Shown here one piece after another: positions 53,401 through 62,789 of a stretch of DNA of 64,000 bases (the first letter of the stretch is position 1; every line of letters starts with the position of its first letter). The DNA lies in assembly GCA_036397255.1 (NCBI GenBank), contig DASWJH010000079.1, positions 50,587-114,586 on the forward strand, given 5' to 3'. Source of the stretch: Nitrospiria bacterium. GTDB lineage: Bacteria; Nitrospirota; Nitrospiria; DASWJH01. The notes beneath the pieces are model-generated. The model did no database searches. It was not told the DNA's origin and saw only the letters and a list, made by a program, of their open reading frames with translations. A program made the position numbers and the translations under genes.

Positions 53401-55911
53401 TCAACAACACTTTTCTTCATCTTCCTTAGGGGCACAACTTCCCACCGGAGCGTTGACTTCCACAATGGTACGGTCAGGCTCAACAATGGTAAACCAATGA
53501 GAGTAGGGGTCTTTTAGTAATTTTTCAACCGTATCGGTACAAACCTCCAAAGCATCGTTCCTTTGAAAGAAATGCCCTTCTTCATCCATTACAGCCTTAA
53601 ACGGCCCTCGATATATGGCCTGATGCCCCAAATATTCACACCTTCCTTTTTTTTCAAATTTAAAACCACGGACCGTTACAGAATAAAAGTGGTACCCCTC
53701 TACTTCTTTCCAATAATCCTTTTTTAAAACTTCAAGGCCATAAAACCCTGCCTTTTCCAATCCTGCCAAAAACTCCTCCTCGGTCAGGGCCCCGGAAAGA
53801 CATTCCCCCCATAGCTGCTCATTAATCCGGATATGGGGAGGGGTGGGGCGATCCGAAACAATATCCGATATCACAATTCTCCCCTGGTCCTTTAATACCC
53901 GCCACATTTCCGAAAATACCTGATTCTTATCTGGGGATAGGTTAATGACACAATTGGAGGTTATAAGATCCACCGATTGAGACTCTGCCGGTATTTTTTC
54001 CAGGTAACCTTTTTGAAAATCCACCACATCAAATCCAAGATTTTGAGAAACTGAAACTTTATTCCGTCGGGCCACCTCTAGCATTTGGTCCGTCATATCC
54101 ACCCCAATGACCTTCCCTTCCGGCCCTACCTTTTTCGCGGCAATAAAACAATCAATTCCTCCCCCGGACCCCAAGTCCAGCATCCATTCTCCCGGTTTCA
54201 GGCCTGCAAGGGTTACAGGGGACCCACACCCATAGAAGCGTTCCAAAACCTCCTCTGGTATATGCTGGATTTCCTCAAGATCATAATGAACGGGACAACA
54301 AAGCTCCGCCTGAGGCTTTTCAGCGGCCTTTCCATAGAACTTTTTAACGATCTGATGAGGTTTTTCCACATCGAAGGAAAGCACACAGTTGGAATGAAGG
54401 GTATGCACCTGGTTCTCTGTCAAAAGTTCCAATCCCGTGGTTCCACAAACCAAGGCTCCTTCCCCCATGGCATGGAATATCACCGGAGAAGAATATCCGG
54501 ATCGGTCATTTAAGGCCTCCTTCTTTTTTCTGGAAAGGTCCAACATAATATCTCGGACCATCTCTTGGTAAAAGGAATCATACGGATCTTCTTCTAATAT
54601 ATTCCCATTTTTTTTCCGGGTCTCACTCAAAAAATAAGTATGCTCTTCATCTCCTCCCCCCGTCATAAAGCGAAAGGGATTTTCCTTGATACCGGCTTTA
54701 CGCATCAGGGTTGCAGCCCGGAAGGCCTTTGCCACAGGACTATTGAACCAAAATTCCTGGATGGAGCCAGCCACCGCATCTCCCATATCCAAAGAAGGGT
54801 GGTTCGCAAAGGCGGCGGATGGGAAAAGGTGTCCATTTGAATATAAACACAAGCTATCCCAACAGGCATTACTCAAATCGTATTTGGTTCCAGGTTGAGA
54901 ATTCACACGCATCTTAAAAGACTCATAATTATCCAGGACAATCCCTACTTCCTCCGAATTCTTCTTAACGGTTCGAACCAATTGGAGAAGCTCTGGATTG
55001 CTTGGAATGGAATTTCCGTTTCCACATTCCAACAACCGTCCTCTTCGATGGGGCCACATTAAATGAATGGATTGGGCCCCCAATGATTTTGCCAAAAAAG
55101 GAAGACCCGAAATATCTTGAAAGTTTTCATTTGTAACCACGGCCGTTAAGGAGGTATGAAACCCTAAATCACTTACCAGACGCAATCCCTCCGTAATCTT
55201 AGCAAAGGTTCCATCCCCCCGAATGGGATCATTAAAATGCTTGGTAGAACCGTCCAAACTGACTTGAAGGAAAACTTTATCCCGATCCACCTCATTTAAG
55301 CGCTTTAACCGACCATCCTGAAAGAGGGTGGCATTGGTCAAAATAATCAATTCTGCTTTTTTGTTTTGGGTAATATGCTCGATGAGATCAAAAATATCCT
55401 TTCGCAAAAACGGTTCTCCACCTGTAAAATAAAATCGGCGAGCTCCCAGCTGGTAGGCTTCATTAATTACCTTCATAAGGTTCTGGGTGGAAAGGCCAGG
55501 GTCTCCCCCAGGGTGGGAGCTAACCAAACAATGGGTACAGGTTAAATTACATGAATTATTCGTATGAATCCAAAATTCATTGAGCTTAACGGGTTTTAAG
55601 TAATCTCCTCTTCCCGTATAGGGAGCCCGCTCAACAGGATCTAAGAAAAGCATTTGATGTCGGATGCCCGCTTTTACGAAATCATACACATGGAGCCAGG
55701 CCACGGCACTGTCCAACCCATATTCTTTTCGGTATTCCTTAATCAGGTCACCCAAATTCCTTTTCCCATCCACCAGATTTAAAATTTGACCTCCCCGCTC
55801 ATCGGTTGAAATCCAATTCGGGGCTTCATCATCCACAAAAAAATGGATTTGATTATTTTCAAATTGAACCCACCTAGGCCGAAACAAGATAGTGGAATCC
55901 TTCAAATTCAT
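53401..55911 (-). CDS. PqqD-like/radical SAM/ArsM-type methyltransferase fusion protein
   Basis: 836 residues. Residues 1-100 resemble a PqqD-like peptide-binding domain. Residues 110-390 are a radical SAM domain with 4Fe-4S motif CNLTCTHC (Cys121, 125, 128), FTGGEPFLR, and a SPASM-like stretch with further Cys350 and Cys355 (NACWDSLCLYSNG). Residues 538-750 are an arsenite-methyltransferase-like Rossmann domain: CCPVHYDL, FYGCGSPV, LDLGSGGGIDCFIAAKKVG, VGVDMT-type strand VIGVDMTDQML, SNCVINLSPDKNQVF, WGECLSGAL. Its Cys562, Cys654 and Cys704 match the three As(III)-binding cysteines of ArsM. An 85-residue tail ends GSCAPKEDEEKCC. Plausibly it makes a methylated or carbon-bonded arsenic (or thiol/peptide) product. 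No ars genes are adjacent. GAGGAGG precedes the ATG. Confidence 0.8.
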   Translation of the reverse strand: MNLKDSTILFRPRWVQFENNQIHFFVDDEAPNWISTDERGGQILNLVDGKRNLGDLIKEYRKEYGLDSAVAWLHVYDFVKAGIRHQMLFLDPVERAPYTGRGDYLKPVKLNEFWIHTNNSCNLTCTHCLVSSHPGGDPGLSTQNLMKVINEAYQLGARRFYFTGGEPFLRKDIFDLIEHITQNKKAELIILTNATLFQDGRLKRLNEVDRDKVFLQVSLDGSTKHFNDPIRGDGTFAKITEGLRLVSDLGFHTSLTAVVTNENFQDISGLPFLAKSLGAQSIHLMWPHRRGRLLECGNGNSIPSNPELLQLVRTVKKNSEEVGIVLDNYESFKMRVNSQPGTKYDLSNACWDSLCLYSNGHLFPSAAFANHPSLDMGDAVAGSIQEFWFNSPVAKAFRAATLMRKAGIKENPFRFMTGGGDEEHTYFLSETRKKNGNILEEDPYDSFYQEMVRDIMLDLSRKKKEALNDRSGYSSPVIFHAMGEGALVCGTTGLELLTENQVHTLHSNCVLSFDVEKPHQIVKKFYGKAAEKPQAELCCPVHYDLEEIQHIPEEVLERFYGCGSPVTLAGLKPGEWMLDLGSGGGIDCFIAAKKVGPEGKVIGVDMTDQMLEVARRNKVSVSQNLGFDVVDFQKGYLEKIPAESQSVDLITSNCVINLSPDKNQVFSEMWRVLKDQGRIVISDIVSDRPTPPHIRINEQLWGECLSGALTEEEFLAGLEKAGFYGLEVLKKDYWKEVEGYHFYSVTVRGFKFEKKGRCEYLGHQAIYRGPFKAVMDEEGHFFQRNDALEVCTDTVEKLLKDPYSHWFTIVEPDRTIVEVNAPVGSCAPKEDEEKCC

Positions 55912-56032
55912 CGTATCCTCCTCATGCTAAAATTAGGCAAACCCATTTTTCCTATAAATGGCAAGATTTTGATAGCATAAAACACCGCCAATGTAAATAA
56001 TGTAGTCTCCATTACACCCCCCTTGAATCCCC

Positions 56033-56062
56033 TTGAGTCCATGGAGGACAATCTGTTAAAAT
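56033..56062 (+). promoter_or_regulatory. candidate promoter of the MsbA-type exporter gene
   Basis: TTGAGT at 56033-56038 and an extended -10 TGTTAAAAT (54-62) with an 18-bp spacer. Predicted leader about 135 nt. Confidence 0.4.
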
Positions 56063-56205
56063 AGATCATTTAGAGTTTCGTAAAGCCGCACAATGATTCT
56101 TACCAAAGAACCCAAAAACCAGATGGCCTTTAAGGAACGCCAAAACATCTGATTTTATTAGAACAAAGGTCCTTTTGGAGTAAATCAGGAAAAGAAGAAA
56201 TACCA

Positions 56206-58014
56206 TTGACTCAAAATTTTAAAAAAAATGCAAACGGGGATTTCGGGAAACCAGAATCGGGTTATCGGGATCTTTTCCGCCTCTTCTCGTATTTAAAACC
56301 CCATTTAAAATCCCTCACTTTGGCAGCTCTTTTGTTAATGGGGGTTTCAACCATCACTCTTGGAATTCTTTGGAAAATTCGTGGCCTGGTCGATCTCGTC
56401 ATGGTACAACATGATTTTTCTGCCCTCACAACGACCATTTATATTTTGGTGGTTTTCTTCCTTCTGCAAAGCATCCTCTCCATCGGGCAAAGCTATATGG
56501 TCGCCTTGGTAGGGCAAAAAATTATAGCTCAATTTCGGAACAGTCTTTTCCGGCACCTGGAAAGTCTTTCTTTGGGATTTTTTTCAAAAAGGAGAACAGG
56601 AGAAATCCTTTCCCGGTTAACCAATGATGTAGGAACGATTCAAACCATTTCCACCACCGTTCCGGTTGATTTGGCCAAACAGGGGGTAATTTTATTGGGA
56701 GCGGTAGGAATTTTGATCTATATGAACTGGAAACTTTGTTTAATGATCCTCATCGTTGTTCCCTTTGTGATCCTTACCGCAAAGGTTTTTGGCCGAAAAT
56801 TAAAAGCCCTTTCAACGGCCGTCCAAGACCGAATGGCAGAGACCTCAACGATTTTGGAAGAGGTGATTTCCGGAATTCGGATTGTAAAATCCTTTGTGCG
56901 AGAAGATTATGAAGCGGACCGATTTAAGCACACGGTCAATCAAACCCTTGATTTGGCCTTGAAAAAAGCGTGGGTTTTTGCGGTTTTTATTCCCGTCATC
57001 ACTTTTTTAACCCTGATGGGTGCAGCGGGCGTTCTTTGGTACGGGGGTTACCAAGTCATTCAAGGGAACATGACCCCTGGGGATTTGGTGGCTTTTGTTT
57101 TATACGGGGGAATCCTCATGGGACCCTTTTCTTCCTTTGCAAGGGTTTTTTCCCAACTCAAAGAGGTCCAGGGGGCAACCAAACGGGTTTTTGAAATTTT
57201 GGATCTTGAGTCCACTATTCCCCAGAACCCACAGGCTCCCCCTCTCCCCCCCCTTCAGGGAAAAGTGACCTTTCACGGCGTGGGGTTTTCGTATGAGCCT
57301 GGAGCCAAAGTACTCAAGAATATATCATTCAAAGTCGCCCCCGGCCAAGTGATCGCCTTGGTGGGACCCAGTGGGGCAGGAAAAACCACCCTACTCAATC
57401 TCCTCCATCGTTTTTATGACCCAACCGAGGGATGGATCGAAATTGACGGACAACCGATTCGGGAGGTCCAATTAAAATCTCTTTATTCCCAATTCGGGTT
57501 GGTTTCTCAGGAGACGATTTTATTCGGTGGAACCATCCGGGAAAATATTCTTTATGGCCAATTGGATGCAGGGGAGGATGAGATTGTGGCAGCCGCCAAA
57601 GCGGCCAATGCCCATCCATTTATATCTGCTTTACCCCGGGGATATCAAACCATCGTGGGGGAGAAAGGAATTAATCTTTCCGGGGGGCAACGACAACGAA
57701 TTGCCATTGCCCGGGCCATTTTAAAGCGCCCAAGACTTCTATTGCTGGATGAGGCAACTTCCTCTTTGGATAACGAGTCTGAAATGCTCATTCAAGAAGC
57801 ATTGCAAAGACTCATGGAAGGGAAAACCACCTTTGTGATCGCTCATCGGCTGACCACGGTACAGAATGCCGATATTATTTTAACCCTGGAAGACGGGGAA
57901 ATCGTAGAAAAAGGAACCCACACGGAGCTTTTAAATTTAAAAGGACTCTATCATCATCTCTATACAGTAAAATGGGAAAAAAGTGAGGATTGGTTAATCC
58001 ATCACGAAAAATAA
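56206..58014 (+). CDS. ABC exporter, fused permease-ATPase (MsbA-like)
   Basis: 602 residues from TTG 56206; the first ATG is inside membrane segment 1. Six membrane helices span about residues 35-310, then a nucleotide-binding domain with Walker A GPSGAGKTT, signature LSGGQRQRIAIARAI, Walker B LLLLDEATSSLD and switch IAHRLTT. It resembles MsbA and related lipid or drug exporters; the family includes lipid A flippases, but there are no LPS genes beside it to support that specifically. It is followed 43 bp later by the Cld-family gene. Confidence 0.88.
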   Translation: MTQNFKKNANGDFGKPESGYRDLFRLFSYLKPHLKSLTLAALLLMGVSTITLGILWKIRGLVDLVMVQHDFSALTTTIYILVVFFLLQSILSIGQSYMVALVGQKIIAQFRNSLFRHLESLSLGFFSKRRTGEILSRLTNDVGTIQTISTTVPVDLAKQGVILLGAVGILIYMNWKLCLMILIVVPFVILTAKVFGRKLKALSTAVQDRMAETSTILEEVISGIRIVKSFVREDYEADRFKHTVNQTLDLALKKAWVFAVFIPVITFLTLMGAAGVLWYGGYQVIQGNMTPGDLVAFVLYGGILMGPFSSFARVFSQLKEVQGATKRVFEILDLESTIPQNPQAPPLPPLQGKVTFHGVGFSYEPGAKVLKNISFKVAPGQVIALVGPSGAGKTTLLNLLHRFYDPTEGWIEIDGQPIREVQLKSLYSQFGLVSQETILFGGTIRENILYGQLDAGEDEIVAAAKAANAHPFISALPRGYQTIVGEKGINLSGGQRQRIAIARAILKRPRLLLLDEATSSLDNESEMLIQEALQRLMEGKTTFVIAHRLTTVQNADIILTLEDGEIVEKGTHTELLNLKGLYHHLYTVKWEKSEDWLIHHEK

Positions 58015-58057
58015 TTAAGACAACGGTTAGAACCACTCAGGATGGAGGATTAAAAAA

Positions 58058-59008
58058 ATGGGTGAAACAGAAAAAAATAAAGGAAATCAACCCCAAGGTT
58101 TAGAAATTGAATGGACAGAGGAAGCAAAAGATCTAATGAAAAATGTTCCCAGTGTGGTCAGGAAAGCAGCCATGAAAGGGGTAGAAACCTATGCTAAGGC
58201 CAAGGGTTTTCAAAAAATCGATGCCAACCTCGTGGCCCGGGCAGCAGAAGCCCGGGAAAGGGGTGAGCCCTTGGATAAGGAGGGCCAGGAGGCCCCACAA
58301 ACCCCATCCAAAAAAGCGGTTCGGCGCCAATATGTTAGTTTTTTGTTCTACAAAGTTGATCCAGCCTGGCGTCGCCTTTCCCTATCCACACGAGAACAAG
58401 GGAAAAAAGAGTTCTCTACCATCGTTAACCAATATACCCAAAATGACCAAATAATCATCCGGACCTTCTCTACGGTGGGAACACGAAGCGATTGCGATTT
58501 TATGATGTGGCGGATCAGCTACTCCCTGGAGCTAATTCAGGAATTTACCGCAAAACTTTTAGCCACCCAATTGGGACAATACCTATTGACCCCCTATTCT
58601 TATCTGGCCATGAGTAAGCGGTCCGTTTATGTCGATAAGATTAATCCAGAGCATGAAGAGCAAAGACTCCGAATTGTTCCGGGAAAAGCACAATATCTTT
58701 TTATATATCCCTTTGTAAAAACTCCAGAATGGTATTTGCTGACCAAGTATGCCAGGCAGGGTATGATGGATGAGCATATCGAAGTTGGGACGAAATTTCC
58801 ATCGGTGAAACTCAACACCGCCTATTCCTTTGGGTTAGACGATCAAGAATTTGTGGTGGCCTTTGAAACCGACAAACCGGATGAATTTTTAGATCTCGTG
58901 ATGGAATTACGGGAAACCCAGGGACGCTTATATACAGAAAGAGATACCCCTATTTTTACATGTATTTCTCGGGATTTAAAATCCATGTTAGACCTGCTTG
59001 GGGGTTAA
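58058..59008 (+). CDS. PCP_red domain fused to a chlorite-dismutase-family (HemQ-like) heme protein
   Basis: 316 residues. Residues 15-66 are a PCP_red-type helical domain (WTEEAKDLMKNVPSVVRKAA, then GFQKIDANLVARAAEAR). Residues 88-316 are the Cld fold: YVSFLFYKVDPAWRRL, PYSYLAMSKRSVY, RIVPGKAQYLFIYPFVKT, HIEVGTKFPSVKLNTAY and FGLDDQEFVVAFETD. His240 is the probable proximal heme ligand. The residue 13 positions later is Asn253, where chlorite-degrading Cld has Arg and HemQ has Gln. It is tail-to-tail (4-bp overlap) with a porphyrinogen oxidase gene, which supports a role in heme synthesis (coproheme decarboxylase, HemQ) over chlorite detoxification. There is no signal peptide. Confidence 0.85.
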   Translation: MGETEKNKGNQPQGLEIEWTEEAKDLMKNVPSVVRKAAMKGVETYAKAKGFQKIDANLVARAAEARERGEPLDKEGQEAPQTPSKKAVRRQYVSFLFYKVDPAWRRLSLSTREQGKKEFSTIVNQYTQNDQIIIRTFSTVGTRSDCDFMMWRISYSLELIQEFTAKLLATQLGQYLLTPYSYLAMSKRSVYVDKINPEHEEQRLRIVPGKAQYLFIYPFVKTPEWYLLTKYARQGMMDEHIEVGTKFPSVKLNTAYSFGLDDQEFVVAFETDKPDEFLDLVMELRETQGRLYTERDTPIFTCISRDLKSMLDLLGG

Positions 59009-60447
59009 ACAATGGGGGAAACAGTGGACCCCCGGAAAAAATCTTTTAAGATTCGCTCCGCCGCAAGGGTCCCCTGGTGGATACAATCTGGAATTCCGAT
59101 CCCTCGATAGGAGGAACCCGTTAATACCAGGCATGGAAATCCTCGGAGCGCTTCCTCAATAAGGTCCAACCGGTTTTGATGACCCACCGTATATTGGGGG
59201 GTTGCGTTGTCCCAACGAAAAACCTTTGAAAACACCGGTTCTGCGGAAATCCCCATAATGCCCCGAAGCTCTTCTCGCACCACTCGGATCATTTCCTGAT
59301 CCCCCAGGGAAAGAATTTCCTGTCCCAAGGTTCCTCCCAGAAAACACCGTAGAAGCACATGGCCAGGGGGTGCCCGATAGGGAAATTTTGTAGATGTCCA
59401 GGTAGCTGCCAAGATTCGGCGACCTTCAACCCGGGGAACAATAAAACCATATCCATCCATAGGCCGAGGAATTTCTTCCTGACGAAAACCTAAGGAAACA
59501 GTTGCCGTAGATGCAAAAGGGATTTTTTTCAGCGTCCCTGAAAGGGCGGGAGAAAACCCTTCTACCAGTCGAGCCGCCTGAAAGGCGGGAACCGTTAAAA
59601 CCACGGCATTGGCTTCCATCACTTCCCCCCCTTCTATCATCACCCGGTAAGATCGGGGTCCTTTTGGTTGAATCTGTTCCACTTTTTTTCCAGATACCAT
59701 GGAAAAAGGAGACAAATGCTTGACCCACGCATCCACCAATTGCCCGGTCCCTTCTTTCAGCGTGACAAAGGTGGTCCATTTTATTCCTTCTTTGTTTGGT
59801 TTGTTTCTTAAACCCTTTCGTCTTTCAAGAAGACCCCGAATTAAACTTCCGTATTCCTGTTCAAGATCATAAAATAGCGGAAAGGCAGATTTTAAACTCA
59901 TCCGCTCAACATCTCCTGCATAGATTCCGCTGAGCAAAGGCTCCACAAGCCTGAGCAATGCTTCTCTACCCAGTCGCCGTCGAACAAAAGCAGCAACAGA
60001 TTCATCTTGAGTGCCCCTGAACTTGGGAAGAACCAAATCTCCTAGCATTCGAACCTTTCCCCAACCAGACAACACAGAGGAAGTCAAATAGGGAAATAGA
60101 CGGGTGGGAACCAATAGGCCCTGTGGTAGCTCAAGGAGTTGTCCAGCCCGAAGGGTATACACACGCTGTTGCTCACGATTGGTTTCAATCAATTGGGAAA
60201 CCAGGCCTAGCCGCTCGCACACCTCCAAGGCCCACGGTTTGTAAGACACAAATGATTCAGGGCCCCCTTCAATTAAAAACCCTCCCTCCCTTTGTGTGAT
60301 GATTTTCCCACCAAACAGATGGGACCCTTCCAACAGCGTAAAGGAGATGGGACTTCCTTGATGACGGGCCTCCTGAAAACGGTCTGCAGCCCCTAGCCCT
60401 GAGACACCTCCTCCCACAATGATGACTTTGAATGTTGAACGGTTCAT
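59005..60447 (-). CDS. hemY: FAD-dependent protoporphyrinogen/coproporphyrinogen oxidase
   Basis: 480 residues. The FAD dinucleotide-binding start is VIIVGGGVSGLGAADRFQEA, followed by LEGSHLFGGKIITQREGGFL and IEGGPESFVSYKPW. The C-terminal FAD-contact motif is LVLTGSSYRGIGIPDCIHQG. It oxidises protoporphyrinogen IX, or coproporphyrinogen III in the HemQ-dependent route. The convergent Cld/HemQ-like neighbour makes the coproporphyrin route plausible; substrate cannot be settled from sequence. ATG 60447 is the only good start. Confidence 0.93.
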   Translation of the reverse strand: MNRSTFKVIIVGGGVSGLGAADRFQEARHQGSPISFTLLEGSHLFGGKIITQREGGFLIEGGPESFVSYKPWALEVCERLGLVSQLIETNREQQRVYTLRAGQLLELPQGLLVPTRLFPYLTSSVLSGWGKVRMLGDLVLPKFRGTQDESVAAFVRRRLGREALLRLVEPLLSGIYAGDVERMSLKSAFPLFYDLEQEYGSLIRGLLERRKGLRNKPNKEGIKWTTFVTLKEGTGQLVDAWVKHLSPFSMVSGKKVEQIQPKGPRSYRVMIEGGEVMEANAVVLTVPAFQAARLVEGFSPALSGTLKKIPFASTATVSLGFRQEEIPRPMDGYGFIVPRVEGRRILAATWTSTKFPYRAPPGHVLLRCFLGGTLGQEILSLGDQEMIRVVREELRGIMGISAEPVFSKVFRWDNATPQYTVGHQNRLDLIEEALRGFPCLVLTGSSYRGIGIPDCIHQGTLAAERILKDFFRGSTVSPIV

Positions 60448-60578
60448 ATCAAAAATGTTTGGGCCTTTTCATTCACAAAAAAAAAATAGGAACCGGAAAT
60501 TTGAGCCTAAATTCTAAAATAATGATTTTAAATCGATGTTTTTTGGAAAAGCAGAAGGGAAAATAAAAACGGAGAAGT

Positions 60579-61196
60579 TTATCCACGGGAAAGGAGCCTT
60601 AAAGAATCTTTAATTAATTGCTCCACGGAGGGAGCAATCTGGGCCCCTTTTAGTAACTGTTCAATGGCATCCCGGCCTTGAGCCTTGGGATACCCCAGAT
60701 AAACCAATCCTGCTAAGGCATCGTTTCTAATACGCTCCTGAGGTTCCGAATTGAAAACATACCCCACAGAAGATTGAATAGGAGAAACAGGAAGGCCCCC
60801 TATCTTTTCTTTTAACTCCAAAGCCAGCCGTGCTGCTGTTTTTTTCCCTACGCCAGGAATGGAAGCCAACCGCCTAACGTCCCCCTTTTCGATGGCCATT
60901 TTAATATCGGGAACCGAAAGCCCAGACAGAATATTCAAGGCAAGCCTGGGACCCACTCCATTCGTGCCAAGCAAAAGCAGGAAAACATCAAACTCATCGG
61001 TGGTGAGAAAACCAAAAAGTTGAAGGGCATCTTCTCGAACATGGGTATGTGTAAACAGAACGACCTGCTCGTTCACCTCCGGAAGACCGTAAAAGGAAGA
61101 TAAGGGTAGAAAAACCTTATACCCTACCCCGTTCACATCCACGATTAGATACTGAGGATTTTTAAAGAATAGCTTACCGGTTAAGGATGCAATCAT
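60579..61196 (-). CDS. ruvA: Holliday junction branch-migration protein RuvA
   Basis: 205 residues from the MIASLTGKL start typical of RuvA; an upstream in-frame start (61220) adds eight residues. OB-fold (YLIVDVNGVGYKVFLPLSSF), two HhH motifs (LLGTNGVGPRLALNILSGL; LASIPGVGKKTAARLALEL), and the flexible-linked C-terminal domain III. It binds junctions as tetramers and recruits RuvB. ruvB is not adjacent. It follows ruvC by 43 bp. Confidence 0.95.
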   Translation of the reverse strand: MIASLTGKLFFKNPQYLIVDVNGVGYKVFLPLSSFYGLPEVNEQVVLFTHTHVREDALQLFGFLTTDEFDVFLLLLGTNGVGPRLALNILSGLSVPDIKMAIEKGDVRRLASIPGVGKKTAARLALELKEKIGGLPVSPIQSSVGYVFNSEPQERIRNDALAGLVYLGYPKAQGRDAIEQLLKGAQIAPSVEQLIKDSLRLLSRG

Positions 61197-61239
61197 TTCC
61201 AAATTTCTTTCTAAAGACATCGCTTAAAAAATCAGGACA

Positions 61240-61752
61240 CTAAAACCCTGATTGATCAGTCCCGGGTTGGACCAATCTTTGCAACCGATCGGAATGAAGA
61301 TGACAAATTGCCGCTGCCAACGCATCAGAAGCGTGTTGCGATGAAAATTCTTCCTGAAAGGATAAAAGCCGAGAAACCATTATCTGAACCTGCTCTTTCC
61401 GGGCAGCACCGTAACCGGTAACTGCCAATTTGATTGCAGTGGGGGAATATTCAAAAAGAGAAAGGTTTCTTTCCTGTGCCGCTAATAGGGCAACCCCCCG
61501 AGCCTGACCCAGTTTTAATGCTGCTTTAAAGTTTTTCCCTACAAAAGTGTCCTCAACAACCATGATCTGGGGGTGATATTGATCAATTAACTCAAGCACC
61601 TTGTTGTGGATTGTTTGAAGACGAAGGGGAAGGGGGGAACTCCAGGAAGTCTTAATGGTTCCCGAAGCAATGAAACTCAGTTTATTCGTTTTATAATCAA
61701 CAATTCCGTATCCGGTGGCTACTGTCCCAGGGTCAATACCCAGCGCACGCAT
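61240..61752 (-). CDS. ruvC: crossover junction endodeoxyribonuclease RuvC
   Basis: 170 residues. RNase H-like fold with catalytic Asp7 (ALGIDPGTVATGYGI), Glu in VVEDTFVGKNFKAALKLG, and acidic C-terminal pair in HASDALAAAICH. It resolves Holliday junctions in recombination repair. It starts 14 bp after yebC; yebC-ruvC-ruvA is a common bacterial order. Confidence 0.96.
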   Translation of the reverse strand: MRALGIDPGTVATGYGIVDYKTNKLSFIASGTIKTSWSSPLPLRLQTIHNKVLELIDQYHPQIMVVEDTFVGKNFKAALKLGQARGVALLAAQERNLSLFEYSPTAIKLAVTGYGAARKEQVQIMVSRLLSFQEEFSSQHASDALAAAICHLHSDRLQRLVQPGTDQSGF

Positions 61753-61766
61753 CGCCTTTTCCTGTA

Positions 61767-62522
61767 TTATGATTTTGCCGCCGCCTTTTCGATAACATCA
61801 TCGGGAATATCAAAATTAGCATAAACGTTTTGGACATCATCATGGTTTTCAAGAGCCTCCATGAGGCGCAACATCTGCTCGGCCTCCTTCCCTTCCAATT
61901 TAATATGGGTTTGAGGAATGGCGGTAATCTCTGAAAGGACCATTTCAATGGATTCTTTTTCAAGAACTCCTTTTACCCCTTCAAAATCCTTAAGAAAAGT
62001 AAAAATCTCATATTGGTTTCCCTCTGTTTTCATATCTTCGGCACCTGCCTCTAAGACCATCCCCATTAGGCGGTCTTCGTCAATTTTTTCATGTTCCACA
62101 ACAATGTATCCTTTTTTTTCAAACATCCATGAAACACACCCCGCTTCTCCCAAATTTCCCCCATTTTTTCCCATTAACTGCCTGATTTCTGAAATGGTTC
62201 GGTTCTTATTATCGGTCATGATTTCAATCAAAATGGCCACCCCTCCGGGGCCGTACCCTTCATAAACCGTTTCCTCATAATTGACTCCCGGGAGCTCACC
62301 CGTCCCCCGTTGAATTGCTTTTTTAATATTGTCCGCGGGCATGTTGCTCTCTTTCGCTTTTGCTACAGCAGTACGAAGACGGGGATTTCCATCAGGATCT
62401 CCTCCACCCAGCCGAGCGGCAACGGCAATCTCTTTAATGATTCGTGTAAAGATTTTTCCTCTCTTGGCGTCAACCGCGGCTTTTTTATGTTTGGTTGTAG
62501 CCCATTTTGAATGTCCGGACAT
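61767..62522 (-). CDS. yebC: YebC/PmpR-family protein
   Basis: 251 residues from the MSGHSKW start, preceded by TAGGAGG; a longer in-frame start would lie within the adjacent repeat. Family hallmarks: [49 protein letters not shown], and [14 protein letters not shown]. YebC proteins act as regulators or as ribosome-associated factors relieving stalls at proline-rich stretches. The upstream leader abuts a MITE-like element. Confidence 0.96.
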   Translation of the reverse strand: MSGHSKWATTKHKKAAVDAKRGKIFTRIIKEIAVAARLGGGDPDGNPRLRTAVAKAKESNMPADNIKKAIQRGTGELPGVNYEETVYEGYGPGGVAILIEIMTDNKNRTISEIRQLMGKNGGNLGEAGCVSWMFEKKGYIVVEHEKIDEDRLMGMVLEAGAEDMKTEGNQYEIFTFLKDFEGVKGVLEKESIEMVLSEITAIPQTHIKLEGKEAEQMLRLMEALENHDDVQNVYANFDIPDDVIEKAAAKS

Positions 62523-62540
62523 CGATTTCCTCCTAAAACC

Positions 62541-62688
62541 TAACAGGATGTTGAAAAACTCCGAATCCGTCATTCCCGAATGGTTTTATCGGGAATCCAG
62601 GCTCTTTAAAATCAACAGCTTCTGGATTCCCGCTTTCGCGGGAATGACGACCTAACGCACAAATACATACTTTTCCAACACCCTGCTA
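62541..62688. repeat. 148-bp MITE-like element carrying TCATTCCCG repeat, copy 3
   Basis: Terminal inverted repeats of 20 bp, 62541-62560 (TAACAGGATGTTGAAAAACT) and 62669-62688, match at 16 of 20 positions. Inside is the TCATTCCCG...CGGGAATGA core (62569-62650), nearly identical to the copy at 8330-8409. It ends about 6 bp from the yebC ribosome site, so it lies in the yebC leader. Confidence 0.8.
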
Positions 62689-62789
62689 ATGATAAAAAAA
62701 CCCTTTGGGATCGTTTTATTTCAAGGGCCCATTTTTTATGGCCAATGAATTTTCGGTCCCCCCGAGGAAGGTGGGGTTGATGGTTTAAT

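Noticed and set aside
58058..59008. Calling the Cld-family gene a chlorite dismutase
   Set aside because: The expected distal Arg is not found at the usual offset from the proximal His, there is no export signal, and the neighbour is a heme-synthesis gene.
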